DNA from: Delphinus delphis
Lineage: Eukaryota; Chordata; Mammalia; Artiodactyla; Delphinidae
Length of the DNA: 64,000 nucleotides
Direction of reading: 5' to 3'
NCBI RefSeq assembly: GCF_949987515.2
Contig: NC_082697.1
Span: forward strand, 85,564,072-85,628,071
In this document: positions 1 to 10,575 of the stretch, piece after piece
How the letters are laid out: each line of letters begins with the position of its first letter
How positions within the stretch are numbered: the stretch's first letter is position 1
Made by a program: the position numbers and the translations under genes
Notes under the pieces: model-generated
Seen by the model: only the letters and a program-made list of their open reading frames with translations
What the model was told of the DNA's origin: nothing
Database searches by the model: none

Positions 1-235
1 GAATACCCTGCCCCCAAAACATGCCCCTACCTGCCCCTACCTCCTGTACTGAACCTACACTGGCCAGTGGGGAGGGGGGAATTCTCACTTGAGCTGAAGA
101 AATCCACTCCATCATAGATCCTTACCTAGAGATGTGAACAGAAATACAAGAAACACCAGATGTTTGAGGTAATCAAATAGCATGAAAGAGAGGCACCTAA
201 CTAACACGCAGAAAAGACAGTGAAGCAGTTACAAG
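1..235. other. unassigned sequence
   Basis: No repeat family, open frame or RNA gene is recognised here. The composition is ordinary for mammalian intergenic or intronic DNA. Confidence 0.5.
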
Positions 236-345
236 GATGGGCCTTGAAGTCAGCCAGCCTGGTCTGAATCCTAAGGGTGACTTCAGTGTCTCCTCATGTG
301 TGAGAGGGAGACGTGCACACTCCTAACCCCTCACTAAACTGTTAA
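236..345 (+). repeat. possible MIR SINE remnant
   Basis: The stretch reads like the core of a MIR element: a 'gaagtcagccagcctggtctgaatcc' type phrase followed by a decayed 'tcctcatgtgtga' segment. MIR is a very old tRNA-derived SINE shared by all mammals. The match is short and much decayed, so the limits are approximate and the call is tentative. Confidence 0.35.
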
Positions 346-1249
346 CACAGTAAGCAGAACAAGTTTTTAAATAATCACACTTAGACAACTTCAAGGAGAT
401 AACACACCCATAAAAAAACCAAAACCCAGGGCATCTGAGCAAAAGTGTCTACTTCCCCTCCCACCCAAGGCCTCATGCACTGAGAGAAAAGTCTCTTGTT
501 TTTAAAATTAAAGAGTCCTGGACACAAAAAATGGTGCCATGAGATTAAATATTTTATAGGATGCCTGGAAATGAGAAAAACTGCAGGACCAAAAATATGA
601 GGGACTCCCGGAAGACAGAGCAGTGTTCATTGTGGCCCCAAGCAGAAGACTAGAGGATTCCCAAAGTATCCAAGAGAAGTTTCCAGCTCAGAGTCAACAA
701 GTACAGAAAAGCAAGAGTAGCTCGACAAATAAGTTGATTACAAAGGAGACTTGAGAATAGCTGGACTCATAAGCACCCCGCCCATAACCCCCTGCCCTCC
801 GTGTAGCAGTGAAAAAGAAACTCAAAGTAGATGGTTTACCCGGGGAGAGCTCCAAGTGTGGATGTTACAATGTAAGAGGGAAGAACAGAGAAAGAAAACT
901 CTGAACCTCTGGAAAAGACAGGGACTGGCAGTGAGGAAAAGTGGGGAGGGAGAGCAGCAGCTCTGCCTCATAACATAAACACCGACACACCCCATGACAC
1001 AGTGAAGCCCTTCCTACAGTGACAACTTGGAGGGAACCCAGCTTGCTGCCTGGTTCCCCACCCACACAGCACCCAATAGGGAAGCATGCCAAGCAGCACA
1101 GTCCCCACTCCATGTCCAGTCCCCAGCTCCAGCACCAGTTCACCTAGTCCTTCACTCCCAAGTACAAGTAGTTAGCCAAGAAGCACCAGGCCTTGGAGAT
1201 AGTCTAATAGCATGGGAAGAAAGGGGCAAGATGAATACACACAACTAAC
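346..1249. other. unassigned sequence
   Basis: No recognised repeat or gene. Short overlapping frames on both strands (751-978 plus, 865-1143 minus, 1027-1248 plus) look like nothing I know and lack any sign of exon structure, so they are not called as genes. Confidence 0.5.
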
Positions 1250-1680
1250 TCTGGAACAAACAGCCATAATCAAGAAATCTGAAGAGAACTTTAAAAAGCT
1301 TCTAATTGGCATCCTCAGAGACATTCAAGAACTATTGTACCCATCATAGAATAGACTCCTAGAAAAAAGAATTTATCAGGGACAATAAAGTATTTTTGGA
1401 AGTTAAAACTAATTGCCTAAATAAAATTTTCAAAGCAGGGTTGAATGTTACAATAGACATGGAAGAAGGAGGAGTTGGCAACATGGAAGTTAACAGTTAA
1501 GGAAATTACTAATATAGAGAAGAAACATTTGAGAAATAAGAGCATATGTTGAGAAGCAGAAAGTAGATACAGGAGGGCTTAACAGGAATTTCTGAACAGG
1601 AAACAGAATTCATAGAGACGGAAGATAGAGACAAAGGCAGAAGGAAATTTGACTAGGCCAAAAATCAGGCTTGGGGATTT
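1250..1680 (+). repeat. possible old L1/HAL1 ORF1-region remnant
   Basis: A purine-rich stretch with phrases such as 'cctcagagacattcaagaac' and 'cctagaaaaaagaa' resembles the coiled-coil ORF1 region of old L1 or HAL1 elements in forward orientation. It has many stops and no usable frame. The call rests on memory of the family and is weak; it could be plain A-rich unique sequence. Confidence 0.33.
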
Positions 1681-1689
1681 CATAATATA

Positions 1690-2372
1690 TACATCCTTCT
1701 GTACCTGAGGATAAACTCATGCAAGTAGAAAAGTTTTGTATTTCCATTTTGAGACACGTCAGGCTGCCCTCCAAAAAAGTCAGACAAATCTATATCCCCA
1801 CCCACATTTTCTAACCTTCCTGCAGATAAAGGAATCTTTTTAATCTCTACCAATCTGATAGGTAAAATGTGATTGTTCATTGTTCTTAATTATATTTCTC
1901 AGATAACTACTACTCATGCATTAATAAGCATTTCTACTTTGTGAACTGCTCATTCATGTTATTGGCCAACCCATCTACAGAGAGAATCTTCTCATTGCTG
2001 ATTTTTAAGAGCTGTCAATATTTAAGAGATAAAAACTTTCATAATACAGGTTGCTAACATGTTTCCCTAATTCACAGTTTACCTTTTACCCTTGCTCATA
2101 AGGTTTCTTTGTCATAAAAAAAAGTTCTGAATTTTACCTTATAGTTTGGAAACTTCACATTCATAATTAGGAAATGCTTTTCTGCCCCAGAAGTATAAAA
2201 ATATTCAGCTTTATTTTCTCCTAAATACATTAATAGTTCCATTTTTTACAATGAAATCTTTGATCCACTTGGAATTTTCTTGATAAAAAAAATATTGTAA
2301 GAATGCAACTTATCTTTTTCCCCAAATACTGGCTGACTGGTTATCCCAACACCATGTGTTTAAGAATCCATC
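1690..2372 (-). repeat. old L1 (L1M-type) ORF2 remnant, first segment
   Basis: The plus strand reads as the reverse complement of L1 ORF2 from the C-terminal side inward. Landmarks are 'gctgccctccaaaaaagt', 'aatctctaccaatctgatag', 'tttgatccacttggaatttt' and 'gttatcccaacacca'. Many substitutions and indels give an old age, and no frame survives. The element stops at about 2372, where another repeat is inserted, and resumes at about 2913 with the next part of the same L1 order. Confidence 0.68.
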
Positions 2373-2912
2373 TGATCAGCTACCTATTGCTGTATAACAA
2401 ATTACCCCAATACTCACTGGCTTAAAACAACAATAAACATTATCTCACACAGCTTCTTTAGATCAGGCATTCAGGAGCAGCTTAGCTCTGTGGTTCTGGT
2501 TTGGTAATCCTCATGAGGTTGAGGGCAAGATGTCACCCAGATCTGCAGTCATCTACAGGCTTGACTGGGGCGGTGGGATCCACTTGCAAGAGAGCCCACT
2601 CATACGGCTGGCAAGTTGATGGTGGCTGTTGACCAAGGTCTCAGCTCCTCTCCACATGATCCTCTCCATAGCATTGCTTGAGTGTTCTCATGACATGGTA
2701 GTTGGCTCCCCCCAGAGCAAATGATCCAAGGGAACACGAGACAGAAGTTGCAATGTCTTTTATGACCTAACCTTGGGCACACACTGTCACTTTTAAAATG
2801 TTCTTTAGGTTACGTAGGTCAGCCCTATCCAATGTCAGAGGGTCTAAGAAGGATGACAATACTAAGAGACAAGGATCACTGGGGGCCATCTTATAAGCTG
2901 GTTACCACCTTT
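2373..2912. mobile_element. ancient LTR/MaLR-like repeat inserted in old L1
   Basis: The block begins 'ctattgctgtataacaaatt', runs through 'ggcttaaaacaacaataaac' and 'ctgcagtcatctacaggctt', and ends near 'gggccatcttataagctgg'. This is a common medium-reiteration mammalian repeat that I recall as LTR-like, but I cannot name the subfamily. Its limits are clear because the L1M sequence on either side joins up when it is removed. The 60-codon minus frame at 2600-2782 lies inside it and is not a gene. Confidence 0.45.
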
Positions 2913-3160
2913 CAGTTTTCCACTAATTTAAAATGAAATATGTTGGACCTATACTAAAACCCCATATGTACTTGGGTTTACTTCTAGACTTTATTTCATT
3001 TTTCTGCCTCTTCCTGGGCCAATATTGCAGTGATTTAATAATCACAGCCTTATCATAATTTTATTACATGTAAAGACAAGTCTATCCTCATTACTCATTT
3101 TCTAAAGTTTTTTTCAACAACTCACAAATATCTATTCTTGAAAATGAACTTCCAATTTAC
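2913..3160 (-). repeat. old L1 (L1M-type) ORF2 remnant, second segment
   Basis: This continues the minus-strand L1 from 1690-2372. Landmarks in order are 'ccccatatgtacttgggttt', 'cttctagactttatttcatt', 'gggccaatattgcagtgatt' and a decayed 'cctcattactcattttctaaa', the order expected of reversed L1 ORF2. It is heavily diverged with no open frame, and is interrupted again at about 3160. Confidence 0.58.
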
Positions 3161-3299
3161 TTTATTAGACATGAGAGACAGATTGGCCTCTGTGATAAAT
3201 AGTGTTAAGAGTTGTTGTAGAAGCTGTGTAAGTAAAATGCCTATACAGCATCATTAAACATGTTATGCTACTCATGAAACATGTTTTAAGTTATTGTAC

Positions 3300-3830
3300 A
3301 CTTATTCATTCACCAAATATGTACTGAATGTCTACTACGTGGCAGGTAACATCTAGGTGCTGGACCTACAATGGTGAACCAAGCAGACACAGTCTCTGTC
3401 CTCTGATGAGCGTGACAGACTATAATAAACAAAATAAACACATGGTTAAGTGTTAAGTGCTATGAAAGAAAAGCTCAGGGACCAAAACAGTGAGCATAAC
3501 AACAGGACCTACTCAATTTTAAAAGGTCAGGAGAAGTCTCTCTGCAGAGTTAATCAGAGACCTGAAGGATGAACTAGAGTTGATCAGATGTGTGTGGAGG
3601 GAGTGGGGAGACAGGGAGAGGAGAATGGTCAGGAATTGGTCCAGACAGAGGGAACACCATAAGTAAAGGGCCTGGGATGTGGAGAGGACTTGACTTGTTT
3701 CAAGCACTGAAAAAAAAAAAAAGGCCAGTAAAGCTATAGTATAGGGAGAGTGGGGTGACCTGAGAAGTATAGTGGCCAAGGAAGTAGGCGAGAGGAAGAT
3801 CATATATTGCCTCAGCTAATATTTTGAGGC
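3300..3830 (-). repeat. ancient L2-like LINE remnant
   Basis: The plus strand starts 'attcattcaccaaatatgta', passes 'gtctactacgtggcaggtaa' and 'aagtgctatgaaagaaaagc', then 'agagacctgaagga' and 'cagagggaacaccataagta'. The first part is the reverse complement of the well-known L2 3' end. The rest is the sequence usually co-linear with it; two more pieces of this family occur near 33.3 kb and 49.8-52.9 kb. The strand is set by the L2 3' end. Family identity beyond the first 100 bp is from memory and less sure. Confidence 0.55.
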
Positions 3831-4254
3831 AAGCTGCCTCAACTTTCAGAGAAAGAGTTAGACTGTATTGGTGCCAGGGCTATGATTGGCTAAGACATTA
3901 AAGTAAGGCAGCTAAACTCCTCAAAGAGAGTAGGATGAAGGTAGAAAGTCAATTGTGGAAAAAAATATTTTGGGTAGCCACAGTAGCTGATGACAATCTG
4001 TCCTGTACACAACTAGGGGGGAAAAGGTCATACACCTTCCAGAGAGTTAACAAGTCCCAAGTAGAGAATTTAAGACCAGTTAATAGGTGGCCTTGCTCCT
4101 GAAGAGTGAACCACTTAAGGCAATAGTGGATTCTTGATACCAGACTCAGATAATTTCCCCCAATCATCCAGCCTCTAGCTATCAATAAGTGGCCATGAAT
4201 CTAAAGACTTCCATCATTCCAATTTCCATGGGTATCATAACATCAAGTTAAAAA
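3831..4254. other. unassigned sequence inside an interrupted L1
   Basis: I recognise no family here. It lies between two co-linear pieces of the same old minus-strand L1, so it is probably part of the inserted block that also carries the L2-like segment. The 78-codon minus frame at 3949-4185 has no recognisable product. Confidence 0.4.
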
Positions 4255-5160
4255 AAAAAATTCTACTACAATTTGAATTGGGATTACACTGAATTTACAG
4301 ACCAAGGGAAAACTGACATTTTACAAAGTTGGCTATTCTCATGTGAAAACAAGGTGTGATTTTTTTTTCAAGTCTTTTTGTCCCTTTAAAAAGTTTAATG
4401 GTTTCCTTCAAATAAATCATACAATTCTTAGCAAGTGTATTTCAAGTTTTGGGGTTTGTGATTGTGAATGGGGTTTTCTCTGTCATTTATTCTAAATGGT
4501 TATTGTTGGTGTAAAAGAAAGTTAGTGAAATTTACACACTTAATTTGTAAATAAGCACCTTAGTAAAGTGCTTCTAATAGTTTGTCAGTTTTCTTTTTTC
4601 CTAATCATACCTTCAAAATTACAATAATTTTGCTTCCTCCTGTCATTTACCACTTATTTTTCACTGTCAAATAACATTATGTAACACTTCCAAAAGGAAA
4701 CATTTTTTAATGGAATTGATAACACCCTGATTTGGGTTTTTTAAATAAGTGTTTCTAGAATTTCCACTATAATAAATGATGTTAAACTATTACTTTGAGA
4801 CATCTTTAACAACATTAAGATCGGAAAGCACCCTTCAATCCTTCTTTTCCTATTACTAAAGATTTTCCTTTTTAAAATAAGGAATAAATGTGAAACTATC
4901 AAATAACTTCACAATATCTATTTAGACCATATGGTTTTCCTCCATTGATTTATTCATAACTTCAATTATATTCTTAATACCAAATAATAAATTCCACTTG
5001 ATATTTTTTAAATTAACTGTTGAATTCTAGTTTCTAAAATTTAATTTTCATCATCAAAATCCTGCAATTTTATTTTTCGTGTGTTTTCTTATTATAGTAT
5101 TTTTAAATTGGGAATGTAACCAAAACATAAAAGGACATTTCCAGAATGTTAGAATTTAGG
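4255..5160 (-). repeat. old L1 (L1M-type) ORF2 remnant, third segment
   Basis: The minus-strand L1 resumes with 'gggattacactgaatttaca' and 'aagttggctattctcatg', then continues AT-rich to decayed forms of 'ccattgatttattcata' and 'cctgcaattttatttttc'. These follow the second segment in L1 order, moving toward the RT core and N-terminal part of ORF2. Divergence is high and confidence falls toward the right end. Confidence 0.55.
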
Positions 5161-5281
5161 TAATTCTGTATTTTGAAATAAAATCCATCACTTTAATACA
5201 TTTGCAATTCTGCCAATACAGCCCACAACATATACTATCCTACATCATTTGCTATCTTTAGAAGTTAGTTTATTTCATTTC

Positions 5282-5460
5282 ACTGTTTATCACTTAGGAT
5301 GTATTCGGCTGCAATTAACAAAAACTCCAACTCAAACTTTCACAAAAAGTAAACTGACCATCTCCTATAATGATCACTACAGAGGCAGAGCTAGTTTTAG
5401 GGTTCTTTTGTTCAGGAGCCAAATGATGTTCTCAAGAACTCATATTCTCGGAAAACAGGA
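5282..5460. repeat. short ancient repeat fragment, family not named
   Basis: The phrase 'aggatgtattcggctgcaat' followed by 'aacaaaaactccaactcaaa' and 'gttcaggagccaaatgatgt' is the start of a common old mammalian interspersed repeat, but I cannot assign the family. It is cut off at 5460 by the L1 that follows. Confidence 0.3.
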
Positions 5461-6060
5461 TGGAGATTTCTCAAAAAGCTAAAAATAGAACTACCATATG
5501 ACCCAGCAATTCCACTCCTGGGTATATGGGTGTATAATTCAAAAAGATACATGCACCCCAATGTTCATAGCAGCATTATTTACAATTGCCAAGATATGGA
5601 AGCAACCTAAGTTTGCATCAATATATGAATGGATAAAGATGTGATTATACACATACACACACATTCACACACATACACACACACAATGGACTACTACTCA
5701 GCCATAAAAAAAATGAAATTTTGCCATTTGCAGAAACATGGACGGACTTGGAGGGCATTATGCTAAGTAAAGTAAGGCAGAGAAAGACAAATACAGTATG
5801 ATATCACTTATATGTGGAATCTAAAAAAATAAAACTAGTGAATATAACAAAACAGACTCACTCACAGATATAGAAAACCAACTAGTGGTTACCAGTTAGA
5901 AGGGGGAGGGGCAATACAGGGGTGGGGGAGTGGGAGGTACAAACCATAGCATGTAAGAGGCTCAAGAATGTATTGTATAACACAGGAAATATAGCCAATA
6001 TTATGTAATAACTGTAAATGGAAAGTAATCTTTAAAAATTATATAAGATTTTTAAATTTA
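5461..6060 (+). mobile_element. 5'-truncated L1 3' end
   Basis: This holds the last part of L1 ORF2 and the 3' UTR. 'aaaatagaactaccatatga', 'cccagcaattccactcctgg' and 'agcagcattatttacaattg' encode the conserved ORF2 C-terminal region, and 'tggactactactcagccata' precedes the usual ORF2 end. The 3' UTR has 'gtggaatctaaaaaaata' and 'aacacaggaaatatagccaa'. No intact frame remains. A CA-rich simple repeat sits inside the ORF2 end (5647-5686). The tail at about 6050-6070 is a short decayed A/T stretch. Confidence 0.9.
5647..5686. repeat. (CA)n-type simple repeat within L1
   Basis: An interrupted run of acacat/cacaca units lies between 'ggataaagatgtgatta' and 'atggactactactcagcc'. In undamaged L1 copies this spot is a short 'tatatacaatgg' tract, so the repeat grew from L1 sequence. 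Confidence 0.8.
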
Positions 6061-6139
6061 AAAAAATTTCCAGCAGGAAAAAAAAAACCTCAGTTGCAAA
6101 ATGGTAGTAAGATGCAACTGGGTGTGCTTTAAAGCACAA

Positions 6140-6430
6140 AAGCTTTCAATTTCAATGGAGTTCAATTTATCAATTTTTTTATCTCTTGTGCTTTTCATGA
6201 CATAGGATTAGGCAAATGCTTTCTTAGCTATGTATTCTTCTAAGAGTTTTGTCATTTGAGCTCTTACATTTAGGTCTGTGATACATTTTGAGTTAACTTT
6301 TGCGTATGGTGTAAGGCACAGCTCTGGATTCATCTTTTTGCATGTGGATATCCAATCGTCCCTCTTGTTGAAAAGCCTATTTCTTTCCCACTGAACAATC
6401 TTTATAACAAATAGCACTGGGACAATTATT
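6140..6430 (-). repeat. old L1 ORF2 fragment
   Basis: The reverse complement gives the L1 ORF2 segment normally reading like 'TPYAKVNSKCITDLNVRAQ', visible in the minus frame 6208-6417. Plus-strand landmarks are 'acatttaggtctgtgataca' and 'tgcatgtggatatccaatcg'. It is a short, old, internal piece. It may belong to the same minus-strand L1 as 6950-7560, with a deletion and a SINE insertion between them. Confidence 0.78.
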
Positions 6431-6580
6431 TTCCCATCAATTGGTTCTTAGACTAATCACAGACCACCCCATGGAACTGAAGATGGAATGGATCCCTGAC
6501 AAAAATCAGAGAACTTTTTAAAGGATGGCAAGGACAAATAGACGTTGAAAAGGCAACCAATAGGGCAGTGAAGAGGTTTA

Positions 6581-6594
6581 AAAAAAAGTTTCCC
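6581..6594. repeat. target-site duplication, left copy
   Basis: The run aaaaaaagtttccc lies directly before the SINE head and recurs as (a)n-gtttccc up to 6806, after the SINE. The direct repeat marks target-primed insertion. Confidence 0.85.
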
Positions 6595-6595
6595 G

Positions 6596-6799
6596 GGGCT
6601 TCCCTGGTGGTACAGTGGTTGAGAGTCCGCCTGCCGATGCAGGGGACACGGGTTCGTGCCCCGGTCCAGGAGGATCCCACATGCCGCGGAGTGGCTGGGC
6701 CCGTGAGCCATGGCCGCTGAGCCTGCGCATCCGGAGGCTGTGCTCCGCAACAGGAGAGGCCACAACAGTGAGAGGCCCGCGTATCGCCAAAAAAAAAAA
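6596..6799 (+). mobile_element. CHR-type tRNA-derived SINE, short (about 200 bp) form
   Basis: The head 'gggcttccctggtggtacag' is the cetartiodactyl CHR SINE start. The tRNA-like part has a B-box-like 'ggttcgtgcc' at 6651-6660, consistent with an internal RNA polymerase III promoter. The body continues 'gatcccacatgccgcgga', 'ggctgggcccgtgagcca' and 'gtgagaggcccgcgtat', then an A tail. The element is non-autonomous and was presumably copied by L1 enzymes. CpG-rich tracts and the clear target-site duplication suggest a fairly young insertion. Frames in this interval on both strands are SINE-derived, not genes. Confidence 0.96.
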
Positions 6800-6949
6800 G
6801 TTTCCCATCTTTTTATGTTTAGGAACAATTTATGTACTGTAGGTATGATCTGTTTGGAAGAATTCACCAGTGGAACTATTTGGGTATAGATTTCTGTGTT
6901 GGGAGTGCGTGGGGCTAACTCTCCAACTAACCTCACTTACTGCTATTAA

Positions 6950-7560
6950 TATTGTTATCCTTATGGTTCTTCTCCTCTACTTCAGTCAATTTGGGTAATT
7001 TACACTTTACTAGAAAAGCATCCATTTCATTTGGGCTTCAAATTTATTAATACAATCATAATATATATATTTTTGCCCTTTTCATATTTTGTTCTGTCTC
7101 AATTAGGTTACCTAAAGCCTTACCTATATACTGGAGCATTTTTCCCAATGAACTAACATAAATTTATCAATTGTCTATTTTCTAGCGCATATTTTCTAAT
7201 AACTTCTTTTTCTTTTATGTCTGTGCTGAAATGCTTTTTATTCCCTCTTGCTATGAAATGTCACTATTTAAGGACATTAATTTTCCTCTGTGTACTGCTT
7301 TGACTAAATCTCAGTGTTAATATGCATTTTCCATTATACTTTTTCCTAGATATTTTTTTATCTTAATTTTGCTATTCTCTTTGATCCAATCAAGAGTTAT
7401 TTATGAGATGGCTTGGAGTGGGGGGGAGGGGAAATTGGCGCTTTTTGTTTTAAATTTTCATGTACAACATTTTTGAAATTTCACTGTGGTTAGAGAATGC
7501 ATTTTCTATTATATTCAGTTTGTTGGAAGTTTAGGTTTTATGATCTAGAAAAAGAATTCC
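6950..7560 (-). repeat. old L1 (L1M-type) ORF2 5'-half remnant
   Basis: The reversed L1 order is visible through 'ctgtgtactgctttgactaa', 'atccaatcaagagttattta' and 'ttcactgtggttagagaatg', which are decayed forms of the ORF2 endonuclease-to-RT linker region. No frame survives. A weak continuation may run to about 7910. Confidence 0.62.
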
Positions 7561-7913
7561 CTGGGGCCCTGGGAAAAGAAGGAATCATCTCTATTTTCAG
7601 GGTAAAGCTCTCAACATGTATCTTAGATCACCCTTAGAATATTCATGCCCTCTATCCTCCTGACTTCTTGTCTAACGATCTGTCAAAAATAAACATTAGT
7701 GTCTCGTTACTCTTTGTTTTCCTTTACATTCCCAGTGATAAATGTTTATTGTGATGTAATTTATCCCATAAAAATTAATGTCATTACTTTATTGTGGCTT
7801 GTACTTTTCATCTTCATGATTACTTTTGTCCCATGTTAATGCTTTGTCTTAGGGTAACAGAACTTCTATTCTCTTTGTTCGCATTTACCAATTTCGTTCC
7901 TTAAAGCCTTTTA
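7561..7913. other. unassigned AT-rich sequence, possibly more old L1
   Basis: Phrases such as 'ttactttattgtggcttgta' and 'atttaccaatttcgttcc' could be the continuation of the reversed L1, but the match is too poor to call. Confidence 0.35.
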
Positions 7914-7962
7914 GTCATAGCCTTTGACACATAGGCTATGACTCAAAGCCTTTGACACATAG
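7914..7962. repeat. local direct and inverted repeat
   Basis: The 16-bp word agcctttgacacatag occurs at 7919-7934 and 7947-7962. Overlapping it, gtcatagcc (7914-7922) and ggctatgac (7934-7942) form a 9-bp perfect inverted repeat with an 11-base loop. It looks like a small local duplication; no function is implied. Confidence 0.75.
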
Positions 7963-9481
7963 CTTTTATAAAGGAAATATAGCTGGATTGTTTTTGGTTT
8001 TGTGTTTGGTTGGTGGGTTTCCAGTTGAGCTAGACTAGTCTGATGGCCTGTACTGATAACCTCCAATCAAAGGACATGACACATAAATATATTCCAACTT
8101 CCCAAAAGGTCAGGAAGCTATACAACTCCATGCTCTCCTTTCAAAGTCAGAGAAATAAGCCAAAACCCAAGAGTGGTCTCCTCCATGGATGAAATATGTA
8201 TCTAAGCAGCTCTCTAAGGGGTGCAACATGGATGCTGTTGTTTTACATCTGAAAACAGTCATTTACAAACAAGATTTTATATATACGTAAACTCAACTGA
8301 ACACAATTACTGAGCCACAGACTTAGTATGTTCCTTTGTAGGTAACCTGCTTTATTCCTGGGTTTGCTTTATCCTTAAAGTTCAAATAGTTTGCCAGAAT
8401 GGGCCTAAGTGAGAACCTTCAGTCATTACTGTTGGCTGGTGCTCAGGACACCCTTTTGATCTCTACTCACACTCTCTCTGGCATGGGAAAGTTCACTCAT
8501 GATTTCCCTGCCTAATGCTTTAGTTTCCTGCTATGGAACACCTCTTGGGTTGAGGAGGTGTTATCTGTCCTCCATATCTACTTTTCATATTTACATAACT
8601 TTATCCTTTTCTTCTCTGCATTCTGTTCTCAAGCCTGTCATCCATGATACACTTCCCTGTTTTGGCATATCAAGTATTCTTTTGATTGCCTTAATTTTAA
8701 ATTTTATTGCAATTCTGGTTTTCTTGCATTCTTTTATTTCAACCAGCTTTGACACTTCTGCTTTCATCTCATCCTGTTTCTCCTTAGGGCTCTCTGGTTT
8801 CCTTTTTGCCCGAGGCCATGATCTTTTAAGATCCCAGGAGACTTACACTAAATTTGTTGTAAATTTATACTAAATGTGTTCCTTACATGCAATCATTTTT
8901 GGAGAGACACACTGTGTCTTCAAAGTCATTATTTCATGTCCCTTATTTTTGAGAATCTTTTCAAATCTACATGATAGACATCTTCCCTATACGTAGTTTT
9001 GTAGAGGAGAGGGCTATTTAAATCTTACGTTTCTGCAGACAAGGTAACTTGTCTTTAGTCTCCTCAATGCCCACTAAATGTTGGCAGGTTCTCCCTCTCA
9101 GAATGAAACTCAGATTGAAATGAGATGCATTCTACTCTCAGCTCAACTGCTGATGTGTGACAGACATTCCTTCTAATGTGAGGATGTGGAGAGAGAAACT
9201 CTTCCTGCTCTGATAGGTACTCCTGTCAGCTGTCACACGCACTGTACATAATACATGAAACACATGGGCACCCACGGCTTTTCCTACTTAAAAAGCTTTT
9301 CTTTAAGTGACATGCATTCAAGGGTGTAGGGCACCCTCATCCATCTCCCTCTAGCTCCTGCTACTGGGTTGCACGTTGGGAGTTAGCTTTCAGAGGAAAA
9401 CGAATGGAAATGAACCAGTGGAGATGGGGAAAGGGGGCAGGTTAAGGACACTGATTGACTGGCTCAAAAGTCTACCAATGA
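7963..9481. other. unassigned sequence
   Basis: No repeat or gene is recognised. A 124-codon plus frame at 8499-8873 is hydrophobic and rich in Ser, Phe and Leu, as expected of T-rich noncoding DNA. It shows no domain I know. Confidence 0.45.
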
Positions 9482-9483
9482 AG

Positions 9484-10514
9484 TACCAGGATACAAAATT
9501 AATGCACAGAAATCTCTTGCATTCCTATACACCAATGATGAAAAATCTGAAAGTGAAATTAAGAAAACACTCTCATTTACCATTGCAACAAAAACAATAA
9601 AATACCCAGGAATAAACTTATCGAAGGAGACAAAAGACCTGTATGCAGAAAATTATAAGACACTGATGAAAGAAATTAAAGATGATAAAAACAGATGGAG
9701 AGATATACCATGTTCTTGGATTGGAAGAATCAACATTGTGAAAATGACTCTACTACCCAAAGCAATCTACAGATTCAATGCAATCCCTATCAAACTACCC
9801 CTGGCATTTTTCACAGAACTAGAACAAAAAATGTCACAATTTGTATGGAAACACAAAAGACCCCGAATAGTCAAAGCAATCTTGAGAAAGAAAAACAGAG
9901 CTGGAGGAATCAGGCTCCCGGACTTCAGACTATACTACAAAGCTACAGTAATCAAGACAGTATGGTACTGGCACAAAAACAAAAATATAGATCAATGGAA
10001 CAGCATAGAAAGGCCAGAGATAAACCCACACACATATGGTCACCTTACCTTTGATAAAGGAGGCAAGAATATACAATGGAGAAAAGACAGCCTCTTCAAT
10101 AAGTGGTGCTGGGAAAACTGGACAGCTACAGGTAAAAGAATGAAATGAGAACACTCCCTAACACCATACACAAAAATAAATTCAAAATGGATTAGAGACC
10201 TAAATGTACGGCCAGACACTATCAAACTCTTAGAGGAAAACATAGGCAGAACACTCTATGACATAAATCACAGCAAGATCCTTTTTGACCCACCTCCTAG
10301 AGAAATGGAAATAAAAACAAAAATAAACAAATGGAACCTAATGAAACTTAAAAGCTTTTGCACAGCAAAGGAAACCATAAACAAGACAAAAAGACAACCC
10401 TCAGAATACGAGAAAATATTTGCAAATGAAGCAACTGACAAAGGATTAATCTCCAAAATTTACAAGCAGCTCATGCAGCTCAATATCAAAAAAAACAAAC
10501 AACCCAATCCATAA
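9484..10514 (+). pseudogene. L1 ORF2 remnant: RT C-terminal part and downstream region
   Basis: One frame is open from the 5' truncation point to 10145 and reads through '[15 protein letters not shown]', '[14 protein letters not shown]', '[13 protein letters not shown]' and '[12 protein letters not shown]', the familiar L1 ORF2 region after the RT catalytic core. A single TGA at 10146-10148 follows KRMK, where Leu is usual. The same frame then continues to 10514. A frameshift in the A-run near 10489-10496 moves the rest to another frame. The upstream endonuclease and RT active site are absent, so no active protein is possible. Confidence 0.9.
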
Positions 10515-10575
10515 ATGGGCAGAAGAGCTAAATAGACATTTCTCCAAAGAAGATATACAGATTGTCAACAGACAC

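Noticed and set aside
6596..6799. tRNA gene
   Set aside because: The A/B-box-like sequence belongs to the SINE head; the cloverleaf is not kept and a SINE body follows.
6457..6936. Minus frame of 159 codons as a possible gene
   Set aside because: Its centre is the reverse of the CHR SINE at 6596-6799; the same peptide-like text recurs at every SINE copy in the window.
8499..8873. 124-codon plus frame as a membrane protein gene
   Set aside because: Hydrophobic residues follow from T-rich DNA; no known family, no conservation evidence available here.
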